Source of the DNA: JBMNTU01 sp050945895
Lineage (GTDB): Bacteria; Bacillota; Clostridia; Christensenellales; Christensenellaceae
Reading direction: 5' to 3'
NCBI GenBank assembly: GCA_050945895.1
Contig: JBMNTU010000091.1
Location: 1 to 8,318 of the forward strand
DNA length: 8,318 bases
Both the position numbers and the translations under genes were made by a program. Below the pieces are notes generated by a model, which saw only the letters and a program-made list of their open reading frames with translations, was not told the DNA's origin and searched no databases. Shown piece by piece: positions 1 to 5,898 of this stretch (positions are counted from its first letter, which is position 1; each line of letters starts with the position of its first letter).

Positions 1-1190
1 AGCCCAATCGTCAGCATCAGCGACACGATGATCAGGTTTCTGCTGTGTGAAAAGTCCAGCTGCGCCTCCGCAAGCGTACGCAGGCCAATTGTCGCAATCA
101 TCCCAAACAATATCATCGATATGCCGCCCATGACCGCGCCGGGTATGGAGGACAAAAATATCGAAAATACCCCAAAAAAGCTGATTATGATGGCAAACAC
201 CGCCGCCATGCGCAGCGTTGCGGGGTTATAGTTTTTGGTAACTGCCAGCACGCCGGTGTTCTCGCCATAGGTCGTGTTGGCCGGCCCGCCCAAAAAGCCC
301 GCTGCCATCGTTGCAATGCCGTCTCCCATCAACGTGCGCGGCAGTCCGGGGTCTTTGATGAAGTTTTTCCCCACCACAGCGCCGTTTGTGGTTATGTCGC
401 CGATGTGCTCCATAAACGTTACGATGGCAACCGGCGCAATGATGCTAATGGCGCGGATATCAAACTTGGGAAGGAAAAATTCCGGCACCTTAAAGCCCAG
501 CGCCGCGGTGTCCGCAAAGCCGGAAAAGTCTACCTGGCCCATCAGCGCCGCCACCAAATACCCCACAGCCAGCGCAATGATGATAGGAACCAGCTTAAAG
601 AAGCCTTTGGCAAAGATAGAGATAACGACCATCGTTACTATCGTCACCGCCGCAATGACCCAGCGCATCCAAAGCACATCCGGAACAACGCCCCCTGCCG
701 GCGCGCTGGTGATGTTGGAAAACGCCGTGGGCGCAAGCGTCAGCCCAATAACCATAATCATCGGCCCGACTACAACTGGCGAGAATACTTTCATTACACG
801 CTCTGCCCCAACCAGCTTAACGATAAGCGCAATAATCAGGTATACGACCCCCGCGCTGATAATTCCCCCCGTTACATACGGCAGCGCCGCCTGGTAGGCC
901 TCTGTCTGCATGAAGCCCTCCTGCGCTGTGTCTACGCCCGAAAACTGCGTCGCCGTAATAACGATGACCCCAATAAACGCAAAGCTGGAGCCAAGGAACA
1001 CCGGCACTTTGCGCTTGGTAATGAGGTGGAAAATAATGGTGCCCACCCCCGCGCAGAAAATAGCGACCGACGGGTTGAGCCCCGTCAAAAGCGGTACCAA
1101 CACCGTTGCGCCAAACATTGCAAACAGGTGCTGGAAGCCCAGTATAATGTTTTTACCCAATGAGTGCTGCTTTTTTGACAAATCCTCCAT
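1..1190 (-). CDS. uraA: Uracil permease, NCS2 (UraA/PyrP) family, 3' end cut by window edge
   Basis: Membrane symporter of the nucleobase-cation symporter-2 family, expected to import uracil with protons for pyrimidine salvage. The first 396 residues are in the window; roughly the last 30 of a usual 420-430 are missing past position 1. Visible family motifs are FQHLFAMFGATVLVP in TM1, LGSSFAFI in TM3, the TM8 motif MEHIGD with Glu261, and NTTYGENTGV in TM10 with Glu310. The 49-residue spacing between the two glutamates equals that of E. coli UraA Glu241/Glu290, its uracil-binding pair. The UraA His245 position is Asp265 here. The start ATG at 1190 has an AGGAGGT ribosome binding site at 1199-1205, 8 nt upstream. 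It follows pyrR by 94 nt with no promoter seen between, so it is probably co-transcribed and controlled by the PyrR leader. Uracil is inferred from context; a related nucleobase cannot be excluded. Confidence 0.95.
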   Translation of the reverse strand, partial: MEDLSKKQHSLGKNIILGFQHLFAMFGATVLVPLLTGLNPSVAIFCAGVGTIIFHLITKRKVPVFLGSSFAFIGVIVITATQFSGVDTAQEGFMQTEAYQAALPYVTGGIISAGVVYLIIALIVKLVGAERVMKVFSPVVVGPMIMVIGLTLAPTAFSNITSAPAGGVVPDVLWMRWVIAAVTIVTMVVISIFAKGFFKLVPIIIALAVGYLVAALMGQVDFSGFADTAALGFKVPEFFLPKFDIRAISIIAPVAIVTFMEHIGDITTNGAVVGKNFIKDPGLPRTLMGDGIATMAAGFLGGPANTTYGENTGVLAVTKNYNPATLRMAAVFAIIISFFGVFSIFLSSIPGAVMGGISMILFGMIATIGLRTLAEAQLDFSHSRNLIIVSLMLTIG

Positions 1191-1224
1191 AAAACAATAC
1201 CTCCTACTCCTCAATCAAATCCTC

Positions 1225-1263
1225 AGCGGCCTGCCGCCGCTTGTCCCTCCGCAAAACACGGAG
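1225..1263 (-). other. Two small hairpins between pyrR and the permease
   Basis: The 94-nt spacer holds two short perfect inverted repeats: CTCCG/CGGAG with a 7-nt loop (1247-1263) and AGCGGC/GCCGCT with a 5-nt loop (1225-1241). Neither is followed by a T-run on the minus strand, so they do not look like intrinsic terminators. No PyrR-type loop (CAGAGAGG) is present. They may stabilise or process the mRNA, or mean nothing. Confidence 0.45.
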
Positions 1264-1284
1264 CCAAACCATTGTACTGCTATA

Positions 1285-1836
1285 TCATGCTCCGCCGCCC
1301 GCCTGCGAGATTTCCACACACTCCTCCCCATCGTATGCCGTTACTTTTACACAAATCATCTCGTCTTTTGCCGTCGGAACATTTTTTCCCACAAAATCTG
1401 CACGGATAGGCAGCTCTCTGTGTCCCCTGTCTACCAGCACGGCCAGCCGGATCGCATCCGGCCTGCCCATATCCATAATGGCGTCCATTGCGGCGCGCGC
1501 CGTGCGCCCCGTATACAGCACATCGTCCACCAGAATGACCTTTTTTCCGTCCACGTCGAACTCCGCCGGCATAACGACCGGCTGGGCAGATTTCTTAACC
1601 AGGTCGTCGCGGTAATAGGTGATGTCCAGCACGTGGATCGGAACCTCTACCCGCTCGATAGAGCGCAGGTTTTCCGCAATCTCTTGGGCGATGGATACGC
1701 CCCGGCGCTTGATCCCCACCAAAAGCAACACATCCGTATCGGGGATGTGCTCCAATATTTGGTGCGATATCCGCTTAAGCGCACGACGCATCTCGTCCCC
1801 GTTCATAATCACTTTTTTTATATCGGCTGCCGCCAT
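1285..1836 (-). CDS. pyrR: PyrR: pyrimidine attenuation regulator / uracil phosphoribosyltransferase
   Basis: Cytoplasmic RNA-binding regulator. In this family UMP/UTP-bound PyrR binds the leader of pyrimidine mRNAs and favours termination; many members also make UMP from uracil and PRPP. The 183-residue product has the usual PyrR length. It has the type I phosphoribosyltransferase core: a GIKRRG loop at residues 41-46, a DITYYRDDL stretch at 71-79 typical of PyrR, and the PRPP-binding signature VILVDDVLYTGRTARAA at about 100-116 with the paired acids D104/D105. The start at 1836 is preceded by a purine-rich GGGGGAGAGGG ribosome binding site. It sits between an RluD-like gene and a uracil permease, the same order as in Bacillus. 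A consensus-like PyrR-binding loop lies in its own leader (1962-1991), so it is very likely autoregulated and co-regulates the permease. Confidence 0.97.
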   Translation of the reverse strand: MAAADIKKVIMNGDEMRRALKRISHQILEHIPDTDVLLLVGIKRRGVSIAQEIAENLRSIERVEVPIHVLDITYYRDDLVKKSAQPVVMPAEFDVDGKKVILVDDVLYTGRTARAAMDAIMDMGRPDAIRLAVLVDRGHRELPIRADFVGKNVPTAKDEMICVKVTAYDGEECVEISQAGGGA

Positions 1837-1849
1837 ATCCCTCTCCCCC

Positions 1850-1873
1850 TGTTACAGCCAAATTTCTGTAACA
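1850..1873 (-). promoter_or_regulatory. Perfect 8-bp hairpin directly before the pyrR ribosome binding site
   Basis: An exact inverted repeat TGTTACAG / CTGTAACA with an 8-nt loop (AAATTTGG) starts at the end of the T-run of the upstream terminator and stops right before the GGGGGAGAGGG ribosome binding site. It could protect the 5' end of processed mRNA or tune access to the ribosome binding site. The structure is seen; the role is inferred. Confidence 0.5.
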
Positions 1874-1905
1874 AAAAAACCTTGCATATCTACAGATACA
1901 CAAAG
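1873..1905 (-). terminator. Putative attenuator terminator in the pyrR leader
   Basis: On the minus strand an 11-bp hairpin (CTTTGTGTATC, loop TGTA, GATATGCAAGG; three G-U wobbles) is followed at once by seven T residues (1873-1879). This is the only hairpin in the leader with a proper T-run, so it is the best candidate for the terminator that PyrR would promote. It is weak in GC for an attenuator, so its strength is uncertain. Confidence 0.55.
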
Positions 1906-1912
1906 CCACACC

Positions 1913-1937
1913 GAAAGGGAATCCCATTTTCCCTTTC
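1913..1937 (-). promoter_or_regulatory. Perfect 9-bp hairpin in the pyrR leader
   Basis: GAAAGGGAA pairs exactly with TTCCCTTTC around a 7-nt loop. No T-run follows. It lies between the PyrR-binding loop and the T-run hairpin and may be part of the antiterminator/terminator switch; the strand AAGGGGG just upstream (around 1959-1966) could compete for its 3' arm. Confidence 0.5.
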
Positions 1938-1961
1938 TGCCGGTAAAACGCTCCGGCGCCC

Positions 1962-1991
1962 CCTTACGGCCTCTCTGTACCTGTTTAAAGG
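1962..1991 (-). promoter_or_regulatory. PyrR-binding loop (anti-antiterminator) of the pyr leader
   Basis: The minus-strand RNA contains GGTACAGAGAGGCC (core at 1968-1981), closely matching the known PyrR site consensus ARUCCNGNGAGGYU, with the CAGAGA hexaloop and following GG intact. The flanks form the expected two-part hairpin: a lower stem CCTT/AAGG, a purine-rich internal bulge (TAAACA on the 5' side), and an upper stem GGU/GCC with compensating base changes. PyrR bound to UMP/UTP should stabilise this loop and so allow the downstream terminator to form. A possible antiterminator pairs the 3' arm GCCGTAAGG with TTTTACCGGC (about 1939-1948), with one bulged base. Confidence 0.85.
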
Positions 1992-2014
1992 ATCGTCATT
2001 TTCAATTGGTTCTT

Positions 2015-2043
2015 ATTATAGCAAACCCGGCCTTTTTATTCAA
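2015..2043 (-). promoter_or_regulatory. Sigma-A promoter of pyrR-uraA
   Basis: Minus strand: -35 TTGAAT (2038-2043), exactly 17 bp, -10 TATAAT (2015-2020), with TG one base before the -10 (extended -10). It starts 3 nt after the stop codon of the upstream pseudouridine synthase gene. Transcription should begin near 2008, placing the PyrR loop about 17 nt into the transcript. Confidence 0.9.
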
Positions 2044-2046
2044 CTC

Positions 2047-2964
2047 TTATCCGGCCGATGCGCGTAATTTTTCAAGCACCTTTTCAAAATACGCCGGTAG
2101 CGGCGCTGTAAACGTCATTTCACTGCCCGTCACCGGATGCGCAAACCCCAGCCTGGCCGCATGCAGCAGCTGCCCCGAAAGGCTAAACGGGTCGGCCTGC
2201 TTTGTATAGAGCGCGTCCCCCACAACCGGATGGCCAATGTGCTTTAGGTGTACGCGAATCTGGTGGGTACGCCCAGTCAAAATATCTACCTCCAGCAGCG
2301 TATACTGCCCAAACCGCTCCAGCACACGGTAATTGGTGATCGCTTCCCGCCCCGCAGCCGCTACCGCCATTTTTTTGCGGTCTCTTTTGTCGCGGTCTAT
2401 ATTCGTATGCACCGTTCCGTTTTCCTGCCGGATATTGCCGTGTACAAGCGCGATATACGTCTTTTCGATCTCGCGTTTTTTGAGCATATCGGAAAGCGCG
2501 TTGTGCGCTGCGTCGCTTTTTGCAATGATAATCAGCCCGGAAGTGTCCTTATTCAGCCGGTGCACAATGCCCGGGCGCAGCTGCCCGCCAATGCCCGAAA
2601 GGTCTTTTATGTGGTACATCACAGCGTTAACAAGCGTACCGTCGGGGTTGCCCGCCGCCGGGTGGGTCACCATACCCTGCGGCTTATCGATGACCGCAAT
2701 ATGCTCGTCCTGATATACGATGTCGAGGGGAATATTCTGCGGGGTTGCCGCCGCTTCCTTCACCTCCGGAATGTCTACGGTTATGCTGTCTCCCGGCTTA
2801 GGCTTGGCGCCCGCTTTAACCTTTTTCCCGTTGAGCAAAACGCAGCCTTCCTCTATAAGGTTTTTGATGAACGAGCGGGTATGCGCCGGCATGTTTTCGC
2901 TCAAAAAAACATCCAGCCGCTGCCCGGCCCTGTCCACTACAAACTCATTCCTCCGGCTGTCCAT
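2047..2964 (-). CDS. RluA/RluD-family 23S rRNA pseudouridine synthase with Asn at the catalytic Asp position
   Basis: Cytoplasmic enzyme family converting specific uridines to pseudouridine, usually in 23S rRNA. The 305-residue product has normal length. It has an N-terminal S4 RNA-binding domain (about 14-62), then the catalytic domain with DEHIAVIDKPQGMVTHPA (86-103), GIVHRLNKDTSGL (132-144), KTYIALVHG (168-176) and TGRTHQIRVHL (230-240). In the family the HRLD aspartate is the essential nucleophile; here codon AAT at 2551-2553 gives Asn138, one base change from Asp. All other motifs are intact and no frameshift is seen. The start at 2964 overlaps lspA by 20 nt, suggesting translational coupling. 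A GTG at codon 10, 12 nt after a GGAGG, is an alternative start but would trim the usual N-terminus. It corresponds in position to B. subtilis ylyB. Function as a synthase is uncertain because of Asn138. Confidence 0.92.
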   Translation of the reverse strand: MDSRRNEFVVDRAGQRLDVFLSENMPAHTRSFIKNLIEEGCVLLNGKKVKAGAKPKPGDSITVDIPEVKEAAATPQNIPLDIVYQDEHIAVIDKPQGMVTHPAAGNPDGTLVNAVMYHIKDLSGIGGQLRPGIVHRLNKDTSGLIIIAKSDAAHNALSDMLKKREIEKTYIALVHGNIRQENGTVHTNIDRDKRDRKKMAVAAAGREAITNYRVLERFGQYTLLEVDILTGRTHQIRVHLKHIGHPVVGDALYTKQADPFSLSGQLLHAARLGFAHPVTGSEMTFTAPLPAYFEKVLEKLRASAG

Positions 2965-3442
2965 CCGCTATTTCTTTCTTGTTTTTTCCTTTATCCCAAA
3001 ACCAGATAATATATACCGCCAGCATAACCGCGCCGATGGATACAAAGCTGTCCGCAACATTGAATACGGCAAAGTCCACAAACGTAAATTCCAGCATGTC
3101 TACAACAAATCCCCTGAAAAAGCGGTCTACGACGTTGCCCAGCGCGCCGCCCGCAATAAAGGCCAGTGCAAGCATAAACAGGCGGGAACGGATGTTTTTA
3201 AACCGGAACATCAGGTAGATGATTACGCCTGCCAGCACCAGTGAAATGACACCCAGTATCCACGTTGCGCCGCTAAACATATTGAAGGCCGCGCCGGTAT
3301 TTTCCACATAGGTAAAATCCATAAACCCGGGAATGAACTCCATCGTTTTGCCCGGCAGTTGCGTAAGCTGCGTAGCCGCGGCATATTTGACCAGCTGGTC
3401 AAACAAAACGATGCCCGCTATAAGCAGCATGTACCCTATCAT
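2945..3442 (-). CDS. lspA: LspA: lipoprotein signal peptidase (signal peptidase II)
   Basis: Integral membrane aspartyl protease that removes the signal peptide from lipid-modified prolipoproteins. From the chosen start the protein has 165 residues, the usual size, with four membrane segments. The first carries FDQLVKY (family DQxxK). Further conserved blocks are VENTGAAF, GGALGNVVDRFFRGFVVD and FNVADS; the Asp in VVD and the Asp in NVAD are the expected catalytic pair. An ATG at 3475 gives 11 extra residues, but that ATG overlaps a TATAAT -10 element (3474-3479) and has no ribosome binding site, so the third ATG at 3442 (MIGYMLLIAG) is preferred, although its ribosome binding site (AAAGAA) is also weak. 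The 3' end overlaps the pseudouridine synthase gene by 20 nt, the same lspA-rluD order as in Bacillus. Confidence 0.93.
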   Translation of the reverse strand: MIGYMLLIAGIVLFDQLVKYAAATQLTQLPGKTMEFIPGFMDFTYVENTGAAFNMFSGATWILGVISLVLAGVIIYLMFRFKNIRSRLFMLALAFIAGGALGNVVDRFFRGFVVDMLEFTFVDFAVFNVADSFVSIGAVMLAVYIIWFWDKGKNKKEIADGQPEE

Positions 3443-3473
3443 ATTGTTCTTTCTTTTCACACTCATACGAAAC

Positions 3474-3483
3474 ATTATAGCAC
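3474..3483 (-). promoter_or_regulatory. Probable extended -10 promoter for lspA
   Basis: TGTGCTATAAT on the minus strand gives a perfect -10 (3474-3479) with an upstream TG. No good -35 is found at 16-18 bp, because that space is the MATE terminator. It lies just after that terminator and before lspA, where a promoter is needed. Confidence 0.5.
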
Positions 3484-3511
3484 AAAAAAAGCACCCGTTG
3501 GGTACTTTTTT
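3484..3511 (-). terminator. Intrinsic terminator after the MATE gene
   Basis: Minus strand: AAAAAAGTACCC, loop AAC, GGGTGCTTTTTTT. The stem has 12 pairs with one G-U wobble and ends in seven T residues. It starts 35 nt after the MATE stop codon. A/T runs on both sides could make it work in either direction, but no plus-strand gene needs it. Confidence 0.88.
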
Positions 3512-3545
3512 ATGCTATGCCGCCAGTCCGTCCGCAGCGCTGCAA

Positions 3546-4922
3546 TCAGCGTGCCTCCGCCGCTTTACGGCTTTCTTTTTTTTCCTGCTTGAGGGCAATG
3601 TCCAGCTTAAACCACTTCCCTGCCGATATCAGCGCATATACGATTGTAACGGCCTCTGCGGCCAACGCAGAAAGCCACACTCCCGTTACGCCAAGTATGT
3701 TGGATAAAAGCAGCGCAAACACCGCAATAAGCACAAAGCCCCGCATCAGCGAAATGGTGAGCGACTGGCGCATTGCCAGCACCGACTGGAAGAAGTACGA
3801 CATCACCACGTTGATGCCCATTGGAATGAACGCAATAAAGTAGACGCGTATACCGTTTTCCGTAATGCGCGCCAATTCTATGCTGTTTTCGCCGTTAAAC
3901 GCCGCTGTAATCCATTCTGCGCCAAACAGCCCGACAAGATAAAACCCAATGCCCGCAGCCAGCGCGGCAACGACCGCCGTGCCCAGCGTGCTCTTAATCC
4001 GGCTCTTTTGCGCCGCGCCGTAATTTGTGCTGACAATAGGCTGCAGCGCCTGCCCCATCCCTGTGAAAATAGAATACGCCACAATGGATACGTTCGAAAT
4101 AATTCCGTACGCGGCAACGCCGATGTTGCCGATCAGCCGCAGCATAATCATATTAAAAATGAGCACCACGATGCCTACCGAAAGCTCCACCACAAAGCTG
4201 GACGTACCGCCCGCAAATACATTTTTGACCATGCCGCCCGTAATGCGCGTGCGGGTCAGCTTCAACCCGGATTTTTTACTGGCGATAAACGGCAGCGTTA
4301 TTCCCATTCCAACGATGGGCGAAAATGCCGTTGCAATGGCTGCGCCAAACATTCCCCATCCCCAAATATAAACGGTTACGTAGTCCATAACGATATTGAA
4401 AATGGACCCCGCCAGCATCGAAGCCATTGCCGCCTTGGGGCGCTCGATGTTCCGCATAAACGCCAAAAACACCTGGTTTAAAATAAACATGGGCGCAAAC
4501 CCCAAAATGACCTGCAGGTATGTTTTGCAATGCCCGATCGTCTCTGCCGTCGCACCCAAAGCAAACGCGATGTTTTCCGAAAGGAACAGCCCCAAAAGCA
4601 AAAATACCAAGCCAACGGCCGCGCCGCCCAGCACAGCAAACGTAAAATAGCCTTCCGCTTTTTTTGTGTCGCCCATTCCCTTGGATACGGAATAGCTCGA
4701 GCAGCAGCCGATTCCAAACAAAAGCCCGACCGCCGTAATCAGCGAATAAATAGGAATGGCAATATTGAGCGCAGCCAGCGCCGTCTGTCCGATGCCATTT
4801 GCAATAAAAAATGTATCGGCCAGCACATATAGCGAAATCCCGATCATGCCAAGCACGCCGCTTACACAAAACCGCGCGTACAGCTTCCCGGTTTTTTCCT
4901 TGAGCAGGTTTTCCTTCAGCAT
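3546..4922 (-). CDS. MATE family multidrug efflux transporter, MepA-like
   Basis: Polytopic membrane antiporter of the MATE family, which exports cationic drugs and dyes using Na+ or H+. The product has 458 residues, the normal MATE length, with about 12 hydrophobic segments in two halves. MepA/DinF-like signatures: LADTFFIA in TM1 (Asp36), a GIGCCSSYSVSKGMGD stretch at 70-85, FLAFMRNIERPKAAM (152-166), NIVMDY (176-181), and in the second half GMGQALQPIVSTNYGAA (288-304). The C-terminus is short and basic. The start at 4922 has AGGAGGTG 8 nt upstream. Its promoter (4999-5029) has the 19-bp spacer typical of MerR-activated genes and sits head-to-head with a merR-like gene, so induction by a ligand of that regulator is likely. 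Substrates cannot be read from sequence. Confidence 0.94.
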   Translation of the reverse strand: MLKENLLKEKTGKLYARFCVSGVLGMIGISLYVLADTFFIANGIGQTALAALNIAIPIYSLITAVGLLFGIGCCSSYSVSKGMGDTKKAEGYFTFAVLGGAAVGLVFLLLGLFLSENIAFALGATAETIGHCKTYLQVILGFAPMFILNQVFLAFMRNIERPKAAMASMLAGSIFNIVMDYVTVYIWGWGMFGAAIATAFSPIVGMGITLPFIASKKSGLKLTRTRITGGMVKNVFAGGTSSFVVELSVGIVVLIFNMIMLRLIGNIGVAAYGIISNVSIVAYSIFTGMGQALQPIVSTNYGAAQKSRIKSTLGTAVVAALAAGIGFYLVGLFGAEWITAAFNGENSIELARITENGIRVYFIAFIPMGINVVMSYFFQSVLAMRQSLTISLMRGFVLIAVFALLLSNILGVTGVWLSALAAEAVTIVYALISAGKWFKLDIALKQEKKESRKAAEAR

Positions 4923-4979
4923 GATTTAAACACCTCCTGTCATATATGCGGCTATCCTGTAAGATTTTTTCGTCTGGTG

Positions 4980-5008
4980 TTGACAGCCACAGTGAGTTAT
5001 TATAAACT
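4980..5008 (+). promoter_or_regulatory. Promoter of the merR-like gene
   Basis: Plus strand: perfect -35 TTGACA (4980-4985), 17 bp, -10 TAAACT (5003-5008). The -10 overlaps both the -10 of the divergent MATE promoter and the left arm of the MerR operator, so the regulator should repress its own transcription when bound. A TATAAA at 5001-5006 would leave only a 15-bp spacer and is less likely. Confidence 0.65.
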
Positions 5009-5029
5009 ATCCAGCAACAGGAGAGTCAA
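4999..5029 (-). promoter_or_regulatory. MATE promoter with a 19-bp MerR-type spacer
   Basis: Minus strand: -35 TTGACT (5024-5029), then exactly 19 bp, then a perfect -10 TATAAT (4999-5004). Spacers of 19 bp are poor for RNA polymerase alone and are the hallmark of promoters activated by MerR-family proteins, which bend and untwist the spacer. Expected transcription start is near 4992. Confidence 0.85.
5006..5026. promoter_or_regulatory. MerR-family operator (dyad in the spacer)
   Basis: A 21-bp dyad, ACTATCC - 7 bp - GGAGAGT on the plus strand (6 of 7 arm positions symmetric), fills the space between the -35 and -10 of the MATE promoter. Position and size fit BmrR/Mta-like operators, and the ACTCTCC arm next to TTG resembles those sites. 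Confidence 0.8.
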
Positions 5030-5046
5030 GCAAAAAGGAGGAAAAA

Positions 5047-5841
5047 ATGAAAAGTTATTTTTCCATTGGTGAAACAGCGCAAATCAACCATGTTCCCATC
5101 AAAACGCTGCGATATTACGACGAGATTGGTCTGCTTAAGCCTGCATATATTAATGAAGAGACCGGCTACCGCTACTATACGCCCGAGCAGTTCTACTTTA
5201 TTGACGCCATCAAGTATGGCAAAATGCTCCGCCTTCCCTTAAAAGACATTGGAAAAATGATTAGCGACGAAAGCGGAAAAAACATGTACGAGCTGCTGTT
5301 GATGCAAAAAAAGCGTGCACAAGAGGAAATCGAAACGTTTCAAAAAATGCTTCGAAATATCGACCATACGCTGGACGACATGGCGTATGTCAAAAAGCAC
5401 CGGGGCCAGGCAGAAGGATATGTGCGCGAAAAGCCGGATAAATACATCGTCGTTTCGTTTGCCAAAGAAAGCTTTGATATCGAAAGTATTGATATTCGAC
5501 TCAAAAAGCTGATTTCCATAAAAGAATTCCAGCCCTACCTTACCTATCGCTACGGCTTTTTTGTCGATACAAAAGCCTTTATGGCAAACGAGGTCCGAAT
5601 CGTCGCCGAATACATCGAGCTTTCGGAAAAACCGCCGCTGCCGCACGAAAGTTTGCACACGCTCGCAGTTTCCCAGTGCATGTGCTTTCAGCGCAAAATG
5701 CTGAGCAGCCACAACGATTTCCGCCTCATCCAGCAATATATCCGGCAAACAGGTTTTAACAGCGATTATATTGTCGCCGACGAAATCACCTACGAGTCGT
5801 CGTGGGAAGAGAGCATCTACGAGCTTTGCTTCGACTTGTAA
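5047..5841 (+). CDS. MerR-family transcriptional activator, BmrR-like, with GyrI-like effector domain
   Basis: Cytoplasmic DNA-binding, ligand-sensing regulator of 264 residues, near the size of BmrR. The N-terminal winged-helix MerR domain spans about 5-74 (FSIGETAQ, IKTLRYYDEIGLLKP, TGYRYYTPEQ). A long dimerisation helix follows at about 78-116 (MQKKRAQEEIETFQKML). The rest, about 125-264, is a GyrI/effector-binding-like domain rich in aromatic and acidic residues and ending in IYELCFDL; such domains bind lipophilic cationic compounds in BmrR, but the ligand here is unknown. The start at 5047 has a strong AAGGAGG ribosome binding site at 5035-5041. It is divergent from a MATE pump whose promoter carries a 19-bp spacer and a matching dyad, so it most likely activates the pump and represses itself. 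An osmC-like gene follows 57 nt downstream, probably in the same transcript. Confidence 0.92.
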   Translation: MKSYFSIGETAQINHVPIKTLRYYDEIGLLKPAYINEETGYRYYTPEQFYFIDAIKYGKMLRLPLKDIGKMISDESGKNMYELLLMQKKRAQEEIETFQKMLRNIDHTLDDMAYVKKHRGQAEGYVREKPDKYIVVSFAKESFDIESIDIRLKKLISIKEFQPYLTYRYGFFVDTKAFMANEVRIVAEYIELSEKPPLPHESLHTLAVSQCMCFQRKMLSSHNDFRLIQQYIRQTGFNSDYIVADEITYESSWEESIYELCFDL

Positions 5842-5898
5842 AAACCGGTGTATTTATAAAGCAAGCGATTTAATTTCTACAAATAACCGGAGGTCAAA

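Noticed and set aside
1886..1980. Pairing of TACAGA in the PyrR loop with TCTGTA at the tip of the terminator hairpin
   Set aside because: A six-base match between two stretches of about 100 nt is expected by chance and it does not extend; I do not propose a kissing interaction.
1985..2000. Four-codon leader peptide ATG ACG ATC CTT TAA at the start of the pyrR transcript
   Set aside because: No ribosome binding site, and no regulatory codon pattern; the PyrR loop already explains the leader.
910..2067. 385-residue plus-strand reading frame across the permease start, pyrR and the leader
   Set aside because: It runs through two real minus-strand genes, a promoter and an RNA leader, and shows no domain. 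It is a shadow.
4276..4869. 197-residue minus-strand frame inside the MATE gene
   Set aside because: It is an alternative frame of the intact 458-residue MATE protein; the main frame keeps all MATE motifs, so there is no frameshift to explain.
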